A DNA stretch of 64,000 nucleotides, from positions 26,799,501 to 26,863,500 of the forward strand of contig NC_088308.1 in NCBI RefSeq assembly GCF_910592395.1, given 5' to 3'. Positions 23,302 through 35,500 of this stretch are shown here, piece after piece. Positions within the stretch are counted from its first letter, which is position 1. Each line of letters begins with the position of its first letter. The translations under genes were made by a program, and so were the position numbers. Source of the stretch: Lineus longissimus (lineage: Eukaryota; Nemertea; Pilidiophora; Heteronemertea; Lineidae). The notes beneath the pieces were generated by a model. The model was not told the DNA's origin, searched no databases, and was given only the letters and a program-made list of their open reading frames with translations.

Positions 23302-25206
23302 TTGCAAATAGCCCAACTGTCATCGTTCTGCTCTTGTCACGCAGCCATTCCTACAGCAGGCCTAGGGAAAGGATACGGACAACGTGCACGGGACACTCTA
23401 AATGCATATCAAGCAGGCACAAAGTCAATGGATTTATCAGAAAACCACTGCATTCCTGATGACAACGAAGATAACAAGCCAAGCCGATGGATACTGTTCA
23501 GACGAAGCAAAATATTGGTTGCAGTGACTGTGTTATTGGCGTTCATGTCTGATGCCACAACAGCGACCATGGTCCAGTCATTGGCCCCAGCCCTTATCAA
23601 AGCGAATGACTATGTGAAATATTATAGAGTTGGACATGTAACCGCTCCTCGTTGGTCCACATGGAATAATAGTGATGATAATAGTAACGAAATCATGTGG
23701 GAAACGAGCCCAAGCGCTTGGAACATAACTCATCCTATAAAAGGTGCAATATTAGGATTATATTTAAATGCCTCGAAGTTTGATAATGTATACGTTGCAT
23801 ACATCGCATCAACGAATCATGGACCGATCTACTGCGCGATGGGTACCTCCTCAAGCATTCTGAGATGTGACGACTTTGATGGAATGGATTTAACCCATTC
23901 AATAAGAAATAGGCCCATAAATACTTCTCAAACGTTACACCATGTAATCTATTGTAAGAAAGAGACACCAGCATTTCAGTGTGTTCGGGATGAGGTCCTC
24001 ATGGTCGATATATCACCGATAGTAGGCTACCTGAACGCTGTCGGACCACTTGCCCAATTGATTGTCAATCCTTTCATTGGAATGATCTGTTCAAAGATAG
24101 GCCAACGTTGGCCTTTTGCAGCCGGAGCACTGTTACAGATCGTCGGCAGCTTGTTCTTCATATCAGCGCACACCACTGCTATGTTGTTTGTAGGTCGCAT
24201 CATATGCGGGGCAGCTTCAATAGTTTGCCTAATCAGTGGCCTGATGACAATCTCTGCTGTATTCAAGGACGCAACAGAGCGCGGCAAGGTGCTGACGTTT
24301 ACCTTTGCCTCATCCTATCCATTAGGTGCCTTGCTAAGTTATCTCTTCGGAAACGTGGGGTATTCTTTTCTGGGCCCTCGACTACCGTTTGGAATATTAC
24401 TCGGTATGAGTGTGTTGGACGGTATCCTTCGTATGATCATTGACACGAAGTTTTATGACAAGAACGAAATTGTAGATGGCACCGCCGGGAAAGAGTTGGT
24501 AACACCGTTAAAGGGTAGTGGCAATCCAAGGAGCCGTGCTTATGAGGATGCAGGCACTCGAATGTCATCTGGCGATGTGGCTGAGCCCTCCGAATACTCG
24601 CCCGTTCTCCAAGAGCCACGGAAAGGAGGAATGTTCACCTACGTCACCAGTGGTTACATCATGATACCATTGGTGCTGGCAACAACCCATTCCTATGTCT
24701 TCTTCAGTGTCTGCGCCACGGCTCCAAACTGGATGAATAATGTTTTGGACGCAAAGCAATGGGAGATGGGAATCGTATTTGGGCTAGCCAGCGCTGTTCA
24801 CTTAGCCGTAAATGTTATCTTCAGGTTGCTGGTGAAGAGACAGACTGCATGGATATTCATACTGTTTGGGTGCTTCAGTCTGACTCTATCACTGGTGCTG
24901 TATCCCCTCTGCCCTAAAATTTGGTTCACCCTGGCCCCGGAGTGCCTTGTGAGAGCATCAGACAGCCTTATTATAGGCATGACATCGACTTTCGTATCAC
25001 TGGTAACCGAAGTGCTTTTTGATGGTGAAACTGCCAAAGCGTTTTCACTTTTCTCGGCCGCCGGAACTCTGGGTAGTGTGTTGGGTCCGTTTTCCAGTGG
25101 GCTTATTCTACAACACACTTCCCTCATGGTATATTACTTTTCGATGGGAGGTGTCGTGTTTATCATGAGCTTCGGAACATTTTATTTGAGAACACTACCA
25201 CTGTGA
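23302..25206 (+). CDS. SLC18-like (vesicular amine transporter-type) MFS carrier, single exon
   Basis: 634 aa, or 592 aa if translation starts at M43 (23428), just before the cytosolic tail that precedes TM1; the first 42 residues may be untranslated. TM1 is about 70-90. A large luminal loop (about 100-235) follows with four N-glycosylation sequons (N122, N141, N156, N207) and several cysteines, then VGYLNAVGPLAQLIVNPFIG and the MFS loop, where FKDATERGK matches the D..ERG signature of SLC18 proteins. LGPRLPFGILLGMSVLDGIL and the final YYLR-like FYLRTLP also match the family. A polar loop near residues 385-440 separates the two six-helix halves. The family imports monoamines or acetylcholine into secretory vesicles by proton exchange. 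By eye the charged residues that bind amines (a TM2 lysine, and aspartates in TM10 and TM11) are absent, so the substrate is probably different. The gene has no intron. Confidence 0.85.
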   Translation: MQIAQLSSFCSCHAAIPTAGLGKGYGQRARDTLNAYQAGTKSMDLSENHCIPDDNEDNKPSRWILFRRSKILVAVTVLLAFMSDATTATMVQSLAPALIKANDYVKYYRVGHVTAPRWSTWNNSDDNSNEIMWETSPSAWNITHPIKGAILGLYLNASKFDNVYVAYIASTNHGPIYCAMGTSSSILRCDDFDGMDLTHSIRNRPINTSQTLHHVIYCKKETPAFQCVRDEVLMVDISPIVGYLNAVGPLAQLIVNPFIGMICSKIGQRWPFAAGALLQIVGSLFFISAHTTAMLFVGRIICGAASIVCLISGLMTISAVFKDATERGKVLTFTFASSYPLGALLSYLFGNVGYSFLGPRLPFGILLGMSVLDGILRMIIDTKFYDKNEIVDGTAGKELVTPLKGSGNPRSRAYEDAGTRMSSGDVAEPSEYSPVLQEPRKGGMFTYVTSGYIMIPLVLATTHSYVFFSVCATAPNWMNNVLDAKQWEMGIVFGLASAVHLAVNVIFRLLVKRQTAWIFILFGCFSLTLSLVLYPLCPKIWFTLAPECLVRASDSLIIGMTSTFVSLVTEVLFDGETAKAFSLFSAAGTLGSVLGPFSSGLILQHTSLMVYYFSMGGVVFIMSFGTFYLRTLPL

Positions 25207-28200
25207 TATATGTCAGTTGACATCAACACTGCCTCTTCCCTAAAACCCAAATTAGAAAAGGCTCCCAACCACAAAATACGGATTATATCCGTATCCTTCC
25301 CTTTAGGGCCAAAAACTCTATATGATGGCAGATCGACCTGGGATTAAGGTTTCTTTCGATCCTTCGTCATGTTATTCACTTTCCTTGATTATCTATGCTC
25401 TAGCTCTAGCTTTGATTCTTTTGTTCGTTATAGTCTAGCCTTGGTTATCTTTTGGTGATTCACAATCATTCATATGCTATGGCAAGAATAAATGAAAACT
25501 AGTTTTTATGAATTCTTGGATATAGATTTTCTTGGATATCTTCAGGTACTTCCACCTTGTCTAAAATCATGTTCACCACTGCTTACCACCTTTCTCAATT
25601 ATAATTCCAAAGGGCATGAATGCTTATTCAACAGTGATAATAAGTGCGCACACTGATTCAGCGAAGCGAATATTAGGCCTATACTTCGGTACATATTCAT
25701 CGCATGTATTCGTTACTTGTATACACCTTTGTTGACGATACCATGAATAATGAGCTCAATGTCCCGTGAGGATGAATATTGCATTGATCTCAACATGTGT
25801 TCGTGAACACGAACTTTTAAATGTACATTTGATATAAGCATTGTCGTAAGTGTACAGGACTGTAACGCAACTTTCCAAGGTCTCTTGAGATTTGCGTCTC
25901 TATTCGTACATCAATTAGTCTCTTTAGTCATCCACTGACAAACATTCATACTACGAGATGCGAATTGTCCGGGAATGGCTCTAACGACCATTGGATGTTT
26001 GAAAAGAGAGCCCAATCACAGGAAACTGGGCATGTTCTAGTCAAATAAATACGGAGACATGTCCGAGTTTATGGTTGTTGGGTATTTCTAGAGGGTAAAG
26101 TCTGTCACAGAAGAACAAATGTAATCGGTACTTAGAAGTTGTTGTTCCTTATTGCCCACACCCTGGTAATAAAAATGTTAATAAAGTAAATGATAAGCAG
26201 AAATTTGGCTTAATACATGTATTGTTTGATTGAATATCGTCCACCCAAAGTCTTCATATTCAAAATATCTAAAACTAAGCACTATATGTTATCTCGAACA
26301 AAGAAGCATATCGTTGGGTGTGGTCATTATGCATATCAGAGAAGTGTGCTATGATCACAATAATATGGCTCCACCCTTTCAATGCCGTACCTTTAGAGCA
26401 GATTGAGCGGTCGGATCTTGTTACAACCGGCTTTGGTCCAATGTGTTGACTGACAACACTGCTGCTGGGTAACCTAAAACCTTTTTATGATCGGAAATAT
26501 CGTCGTCAATAATAGATTATTGATTTGTGGTATCGTGGCACTATGAAAAGGTTCACTGATCAGTTATCCCGTGCTAAATGCTGTATATTCAATGCACATG
26601 GTCTCCCATACACAATGCAAACGACTACATGATTTTATTCATAATAGAGAGCATTTGGCTTATAATATTCTGGTTAATACAGGCAGTGGTTCCAGCTGTT
26701 CATATTATCGACACCTGCATATTACATGCTATTAGCTGGTGGAACAACAGTCTTCATTCCACATCATAACTGGAATCAATCACAGGCTTCAACTGATGGT
26801 GCTGTGGCGAATCCAACACTGCACATGCCATTTAGATGGCGCGCCAATCGAAAATCATACTACCAATAAACTCGATGTAAAATCAATTATATCATATCAA
26901 AATTCCTGCCAACAGAGACTGTTGGTTATACTCGAACTCTGAGAGGGAAGCTGCTGTAGCCGTGTGTTTCCTTGGTGCTTGACGGCAGAGTAACAATGGT
27001 TCCTATAGGACCTTGGAATACCGAAAAGAATATCTTTGAGTGTCTCCGCTGATATGAAAATAACATTCGCTACATCGATGATCCATGCATCACTTGTGCA
27101 TTTTGAAATATGGACATTGTCATGATGAATGCTATTCGGTCGAACAGGCTTTATTTATATGAGAATGGGCCTAGGCGTGTTCATACTCATGATAGTATAA
27201 CAATGTAGTAATCCTTTGATATTCGGTCGGTGTAGATGACATTTCTTACTGCTCAGTGCAAGCCCTGTTTCTATGAGGAATGGCATTTTGGTTGTGAACT
27301 ATTCGCTCGCCTTATATATTTTTGCTTAATGTAATCATGGGATCTCATCTCTTTGATTGGCAATACTGCCTGTCATTTCATAGTGCAAAACAGCATTTCA
27401 ATTTAGAAAGAGGCATGCCACCAACTTAAGCCTATTTTTCGAGGCACAGCCTGCGAATCAATATTTTCAAGATGATTGGCGCCCACGCTGGCGTATGCGC
27501 CGAAACGTAATGCTTATTGCCTCAACAGTGACAAATGATAGGCGACAGTAAAGAATGAACGAATTTGCTACTAATGAGCCTCATCGATATTTTCGAATAC
27601 AGATAAACAGTGAACACCTGACTTCTAACTCTCATAGGCATATTGAACGTCACTTTCAACGTTACATATAAACATCCAGTTAAGAGGTGGTCATAAGCGA
27701 CTGACTGCTCCAGGGGAGTTCGGAACATTCAGATCGAAACAAAGCACACACGCTGCACACACCCTCCTGATTTGTTTGCTATTTCACACTATAGTGGACA
27801 TCTTTTTCGTAGTTCATGGCACCACCTTTGCTGGTCTCAGTATATTTTGATGGTCCTTCGAGGAGTCATCTAGAAGACGAACACAGGCTAGGCCTGGTGA
27901 ATATTTGAACAGTGAGTTAGAATTCCAGCACGGAGTATTAAATTTATGAAGTGGAAAAGATGGCAAGGATACCGTCACCAGAAGACGAATGAGTTACAAC
28001 TTTGGAGTAACAAAAGTTGGTAACAGCCCCATCCTATTCTAATTTCCATAGCGTTGGATTGATTGCGATGGATTTGACAATTCTGGACATTTTCTAAGTC
28101 ATGGTATTCAGTATTTCCAACGGTGCCTACTCCCCAAGCCTCGCTGCAAGGAATGCTGCAAGGAATGAAGAAAGGACTGGAGGTCGCCACGGTTCCTTTC

Positions 28201-31200
28201 ATAGGGGACTATCCGCTGATAATTCAGCCTATCTCGAATTTTGTGTGAGTATACGAGATTTGGGAGACACTTGGTCTTATTCTCGGGCTCTCACACATGT
28301 TTGAAACCTCTTATGTCGGCTTGCTTATAGCTAGTTCAAATGGGCATAATGGAAGCATTTACTTTTAAAGTTTCATTTTCTCACTCGTGGCCTGTTTCCC
28401 TTGAATACTGACAATACGATACAGCAAGCTAAAATAGCATTTGTGGATCTCGCCTTGCCATTGCAATAAGTGAGAATCTTAAGTACAAAAAGACTGGGTT
28501 TAAACTACCCTTAAAACTTTAATTGGGCAGAGAAAACAACTGGACATCACGACATACCTCGGTTTTGACGTTTCAATGACTGACATCTTCACAGTCCCAG
28601 ATATCTGGGACACCGATGAACATAATGTGCGTTCCAACAAGTATTACGCATAGATTTATCGACTTGGAGGAATGTCACTTGAAACTTCACTTGACCTCAA
28701 ATTTTTTGTTTGCTAAAACGTGGGAAATATTTTGTCAGATGGCGCACACCACATCAACTAGGCCTCTATCGATATCAAGGAGTTGGCAAAACGTTTCAAA
28801 AAAACACATTTGACTGTCGACCTTCTTTGTGAGGGTTATGGAACGTTTCATGTTTATCAGTGAGGTAGGTCGCCTAGACTTGTGAATCATGGTCTTCTCT
28901 TGTGTCAAAAGGTGCTAAATTCTTCAACAATTTTCTTCTGCTTGGTTGAAATGTTACTTCTTGGTACCGTATGTAAGTCTCACTAGATGATGGATAACGG
29001 TGTATTCAACACCTGAGCTCTAGATCACTGAGACGAAGAGCAGTATAGGGGGTCATTGGCTCCATATCGTTGCGTCACAAACCGTCTGTGTGGTCGAGAA
29101 GATCACGGAGACTCATAAAAATGTAGTGGAATCAATACAACTTTAAAACTAGTCCAGAGTCGTAACCAATTGAGAACGTACGTCGTCAGTCAAGACTTTG
29201 ATGATCTAATTAACATTTTTTGATAGAGTCATACCATGAACAATATTGAGGTCGGTGGGAAAGTACTGACCAGCTGACTGTTTGGGGTGAGACTTAGTGG
29301 TTCCTACGCGGGATGACGTGGAGTTAAGAACGATGACTTGGATACAGGTAGGCGTAAAACACTGTACTATCTCAAAGAGCTTTACAATCATATCCTAGCC
29401 GATTAGGTCATCCAGAGACCTTTCTGTACAAAAAAGAGGCGCACTTACAGCTCTACTTTGGCAGTCTTAGCTTAACCATGCCAGTAGCTGTTGCAGGCAG
29501 GTTGCTTTGACCAAGCCTCGAACCCACGACCTTCCTATCACAAGTCGGACACCCATCCACCATGTCGTCGCGCTAATCTTTGCCAATACTCTTGTATCGT
29601 TTCGACTATCGTTTTCAGTCTTGACTAACGCTGTTTACTACATGCACATGCTTATCGGTCACGTGTACATACAAGCCGATCGATGTGTTGGAATTTTATC
29701 GATCTTTTTTACAACTCATCACGCTCGGTGTGGCGATTTCCTGATGAACTACGTAAATCAAGATTTTTGTTGTACAAAAAACTACCATCGCTTGGGTCTT
29801 TTCACTCGAAGATATTAGGTGGGCTTCACAACCGGTATCTCATCTTACTAAAAAGAGCTTTTTATCGTTTCCCTGATAACCTATCTGTTAAAACTACGTC
29901 GCTGCTACCCACGCCTCCCCTCGAACGGGTGCGGGTCATTCAGTCAAACCCCATATCTTGCCACAGTTCCTTTGAAAAAAGAAGTACATATCGAAATATT
30001 TACTAGATAAAGGTCAATGTTGGATAAGTTAGTTGGTACAGAATACATGAACCGGACGCGCGGAACATGCTTCACATATTAAAAAAGTAGAAAAGGAGTG
30101 GACCCATTACGCCTAGCCTTGACCATATCCACCTACAGTCCAAATTGTGGCTGCCTATTTGCCATGGCATGCCTTATATTCCTGCTCTGACGCCATGCTT
30201 TCCATCTACCTGACCCAATGTTTAGCTTTAATTATATTTCTCGTTCAAATTGATTGCATACTAATTGTGTTTTAGATAGCCACAGTTTTTGCTTACAATA
30301 CGTCTTCCGGTTGTTCAAGCATCTGAATCAACTGGTAATATAACGGACTAAAGATTTATAGTAACGTTGGTTGATCAATATACTCTCGTGTCGTCATGCA
30401 TACCTATGCCATCGTCGTTACTTAATGAAAGTGCCCTTTCTATAGGTGTGGGCAGCAAGTTAAAAAGCATTTAGCTGTTTCTCGCTTGTGACAATGGTCT
30501 GCTTAGATTTCCTCAAACACGGACTGGTCCAATGATAGAAGGTTTGGTGATCATGGCCAGCTGGGATCTTGAGTGTTCTCTCATTCGCTTGTTTGGGACT
30601 CATCATATGATCTAGATACATTTCATATGGCTTTGATCACGCTCGTGTTTGATCATCATGAAGCAAGCAAAGGATTCCTGAAAGGATAACAACTCGTTGT
30701 GGATTTTAATGTATATTGTAGTGCATGAGATCTTCCTTTGTTCATCCCAAAAAACCTTTTCACGTTGACATATTCAACTAACTCTGTATAAGGACAGCGA
30801 TTGGCCTAGTTTCCTTTGTTATACCTTGAAGTGCCTCAATACTTGCATTCTTTCACAATGAGACAATTGATACAAGTATAAACGATTAACACCCTGTCAT
30901 GTGCCCCAAAAAATCGTAACAATAGCATATTTTGGCGTTATTTGATTCACTGGCGTGATGTATGCTTACAACAACACTAACAAGTATTTTTTCGGCATAA
31001 CTCAAACGTCCCCACCGGGAAGTTGCTCTCACAATGGCTTACTCATGCGTGTTCAGTTAATCTTTAGTTTAGAGGTATCATAATTATGAGTCGCCCAGGT
31101 AGCATGAGATTTATCAATTGAAGCTTATACAGTACATCTATGATTGGTCGTCTAAAGCTCCCAATTTAATTAGAATTTTTCGATTGAAAGTTTTTTCGGA

Positions 31201-32585
31201 CCACGGCTCTGTACACCAATAGAGATTGAGGTTTTGGACAGCCTGTCATGTTAACCGGCCGTATGCGATCACATGGCAGAACGCATTCCTTCGAATACGT
31301 GATTCTAATACCTTGCAACAATTATCAGCACCATTCACAAATGACAAAACCACGTGCTGTATCAACGTTTGCGCGAATCCAATATTTGCACAATACCACA
31401 TCAATGATATCAATATTGATCAGAAACTATCATAATAATTCTATCTATAACTGGAGAAGTAGAAATGTCGGTCCTGATCATTATGACCTCAAATAAATCC
31501 CGTCAAACTGCAGTCTGTAGATATAGTCTGTAGTCTACATCAAGCATGATTACGGACTACATGCATGTATCTTTGCACAACAGTTTTCCCATACACTCGG
31601 CTCTAATTGAAATGTAACTAATGTACACCTATAGTTGCCGAATAATTGTAATATCATACATTTTAAACCGATTGAAGTAATTGGTAACAGTAACTTACCT
31701 ATTGTCTAACATCACATCACTTTGATATATGTTAGTACATGAACGAGTTGGCGTTCAATTAAGTTTGTTCCGTTTTTCTTTCACTGGTCGTCTCCGTTGT
31801 ATTAGAATACATAAGAAACATTGCAGAGAGTGCTCAAAACCCATCAACGCTAGTTACTCTTGAAGTAGTTGATGACTTGTCATCTAATTGGCGAAAACTG
31901 ACTGAAAAAGGGGTGTTAACACGTATTCTTATCTCTGGAATATATATAATCTTGCCAATTTTCGATATAAAGACTATATCTGACAAAATCTGAGATTTCA
32001 AACAGTCGTTTTGGCTATGGATATTCGGATGACGCGTATCAGCAGAAACATCAATGACTCTTTGACTGTGGTCATCAGGGACAATGGTCATACTGAGCAA
32101 TTCGTACCGGTAATTAAGTGTTTCTTCAAGGTTGGACTTTAGAAGTCCGCACTTTCCGTTCCGAATTAACCCGTATACATTATTCGAATACACCTTAACG
32201 TAGTTGATCCCATCTTACTCTAATTGTAGCCAGTCTGCTTTCACGCTCTAATGTCACACATTATTAGTATTGTGTTTCTTAATGTTGAAGTTGCAGGTCA
32301 CTTTGGAAGCTACTGCTCGAACAATGATAATTGGTAAAGTGTGATCTCACAGTATCGTTGTCAGTCTTACTCGCTGACGAGTGAAATATTTACTCACCTA
32401 ACTAGCAGCTTAAATTCGATAGCAATTTTTCATATAATTGGTTTTCAATGACGACATTTCATTACAGGTAATTCAGTGATGAATGCATGGTTCAGAGGGT
32501 AACACAACCTCCTGACACGCAATCAGGATGTTTGATAAATAAGTGATGGTTATCATGGCACCTTCCTTCTGACTTCTACTTTCAG
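25207..32585. other. Non-coding stretch between the SLC18-like gene and the serine protease gene
   Basis: A possible poly(A) signal AATAAA for the transporter lies at about 25487. A tRNA-derived SINE is at 29490-29577. The missing first exon(s) of the serine protease gene are expected somewhere in the last few kilobases but could not be fixed: a candidate ATG-to-donor piece near 32447-32467 has the wrong phase. A 119-codon minus-strand frame at 31834-32193 resembles nothing. Confidence 0.55.
29490..29577 (-). mobile_element. tRNA-derived SINE head (fragment)
   Basis: Read on the minus strand, this has an A-box-like tggtggatggg followed about 30 bp later by a B-box, gggttcgaggct, with tRNA-like spacing (gtccgacttgtgataggaag between). 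It is the usual signature of a polymerase III promoter in tRNA-derived SINEs. The body and tail are not well defined, so the true extent is uncertain. Frames starting here are translations of the repeat, not genes. Confidence 0.65.
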
Positions 32586-35500
32586 TCGACCTATGACAAT
32601 CCGTCATTCCAATATGACGACTTCTCACACGGACCTCCGACCTCAAGATATAAGTATCAGGATGAAGAACCGGCCAGCATCACTTTCAAGGAAGGCGGAG
32701 AGAAGAAGACTTGCTGCTGCTACGCACTTTTCATTTTACTTATTATCCTCATATACGCCGGTGTCGTTGTGGGAGTATGTATTTATTTTTTAGGTAAGAT
32801 TGTTGTTGTCTGTGCAAGTACTCACAAATGTTATTCTGATATACATGGTCCTTCGGTCCCTGTACCAAATCAAGTGTATGCAGGCACTCCTCCTGGCATA
32901 TTCTGTACACCAACGCGTATTATAAAGACGACAGCGGTGAAATAATTAAATTAATCAAATCAGTTAATTTTCTGTAGAAGAAAGAGCAAGACTTTTAAAA
33001 GCAAACCCTTAGCAAAATGTCCCAGATGCAACTGCTTTTAACCTCCGCCTACTCTGCATGAAATGTCCCTTTGCAATACGTTTCCCTTAACAGCAGTTTC
33101 ACAGCCACGATTGTCCACGGATGTAATATATTTCCTTCTTCTCAAGTTATTTGACCAAACGATCGTGTCACTCAGCAGTAACGTTGTTATACATGTTGTA
33201 CATGTTACAGTTACAGTGTCATTTTCTGTCCTTTCAGTTATTTTACCAGAGCAAAGGGCGTCGATGAAGCCAATAGAACACTATACGAAGATTTTCTCTT
33301 GTCAAGTCAGAGTAGTGGAAGGACCCTTCTCCCAACATAACATAATGCTGAACGAACCTTTGTCTTCCCAATATCAAACATTCGCTGGAGCATGGCAGTT
33401 TCAGGTAAGCATTCGGATTAGTTAATCTCATGGTAAGCCGCAATCGTGGGGAATTTGGGAGGTGCAACCCCTCTGGAAAGTTGGTAACAAGATGAGCACC
33501 GGACCAGTATCACAGCCTTAGCTTGAAACGTGTGCTGTTTCGGCTGGATGTATGAAATATTAATGAAATATCAATGTTTCATCACTTTTTCACAAATATG
33601 GAAGTTTTGATTCTTCCTACCAAGTAGTACGATGCTCATTTAACCTTCTGTATCACTATATTAATATTTTTAAATATTCATCGATGCTTTAATTTCAGAT
33701 GGACCAAACCTTTAAAGACAGTTCACTCGGCAGTAACTATGATAGTACAAAAGTAACAAGTTTTGGGTAAGTACACCTGCACGTATAGATGTTGCGGAGA
33801 ACATTTAAAAGCCATAATCCATGCTGATATCTTAGTAAGCAAGTCAGCCACACACACATTCATAACTACAGTCATTTGCTCGATTACATTACATACGATA
33901 AGGACCTGACCGTCTCTGTCGAGCTGCATGATTGGTCACATTTCCATCATTTCATGTATGTTATTCACTGCAATAGATCAGATACGATAAAAATCTGGTC
34001 AGATAAATACTAATCAAACTTGAGTTGACTATTTTTTTATATCTTGGTCCTTTCCAGAAAAGGCAGTCTCATTATCAACTTCGACATTAATCTAAAAAAA
34101 GAGATTGGAGCGAAGGAATCAGTTTATGACGATATCAAGAGAATCATCCTATCATCGTGCAAGGTTGACAAAGAAAAGTCAACACAGTCATTATGTATCA
34201 GTGGGGGGTTCCTGTTTTCAAGGAATGATATCAACGTCACATCAACAGATGGTAAGTAACTGATCTGCTCTGCAAAAGAAGAACCTTTTGCATGACAAGA
34301 GAAAAGGGAGAAAAGGGGTAAAACTGAACAAAGGATTTAGCTCGGAAATTAGGACGCAGCAATCTTCCGTTTCCGAGAATATCTCAACCGATTGTCCATT
34401 GCGATCGATCGGTATGTTCGGTGATAGTAATGATTAGCCTCTTGTTATTTACATTTACATAGAAGAGAAGCTACATATATGTTATTGCCAACCATCTATT
34501 GGCGGGGACCCAATCGCCGACATAATCATCAGGTATACTAAAGTAGTTTGCTTCATCATACTCTACTATCAGATGCTGCAACCCGTCGTAATTTGACTCT
34601 TGTCATATGGTTCCAATCTCCCTGGGCCATCAAGTGCATAAAGACCTTTCTTGTGGCTTCTAAATGCGTTTAATGCAGTTCAATTATTTTCTTTTGCAGG
34701 AAAGAAACCAGAAGCCACAACCACTCCGCCGGAGCCGCCGAGTAAGTGAAGATGTGGTCGTCTCGGCAAGCTTGAACGACTGCTAAAGGCGCCAAACTAT
34801 GCCTAATATTCTTCAATCCTATTTCTCTGCTGCAAACTGAATATCAAATGTTCAAGCATAGATTACTTATGTTCTAAACAGTTATTTCATTGATCATCTT
34901 AATCACGAATGACTATCATTTTATGCTCTGCCAATTTCCACATGAGTCATGACATAGTCAAGTTTCATAAAGCAAAGTTTAGATGGAAATTTCATACAGT
35001 ACGTGTATATAGAACACTGATAATCAAAACGCAACGCACTTTTGATATGATTCCAATCCCCACCGTTCCTATATTTCAGGTCCTGACTGCGTCCTGATAC
35101 CAAACAATACACACTTTGGCTGCCACACATTTTACACCCATGCCATTTTCCCAAACTTTATAAATCAGACGAATATGAAAGAAGCCAAAGCGGCTCTTTT
35201 GTCTAATGATATATTGATAACTACTGACTGTTATTGGCATACGAAACTATTCCTATGCAGTTTACTGATGCCTAAATGTGTGAACAGAACGGTAAATATT
35301 ACGACGACCGCCATGCCCACTACAACAGGCAACACAGCCCCACCCACAACTGCAGGTGCTACGACGCAACCAGCAGGCGGATCACATGGAGGATCTACCC
35401 AACCCGTTGGAGCTACGACCCAAACCGCAGGAGGTTCTACCCAACCAGCGGCTAATTCTATACAGCCTTCTGCTGGTGGTACGACTCACCCTGTTGGAGG

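Noticed and set aside
29507-30006. Two overlapping plus-strand frames of 103 and 107 codons
   Set aside because: The first begins inside the tRNA-derived SINE, so its start is translated repeat, and the second overlaps it in another frame. Neither resembles a protein.
31834-32193. 119-codon minus-strand open frame
   Set aside because: No domain, signal or splice context. At this AT content an ORF of this length is expected by chance in 64 kb.
32447-32467. Candidate first exon for the serine protease (ATG to a GT donor)
   Set aside because: It ends in phase 2, whereas the next exon must be entered in phase 0 to read the tail and membrane anchor.
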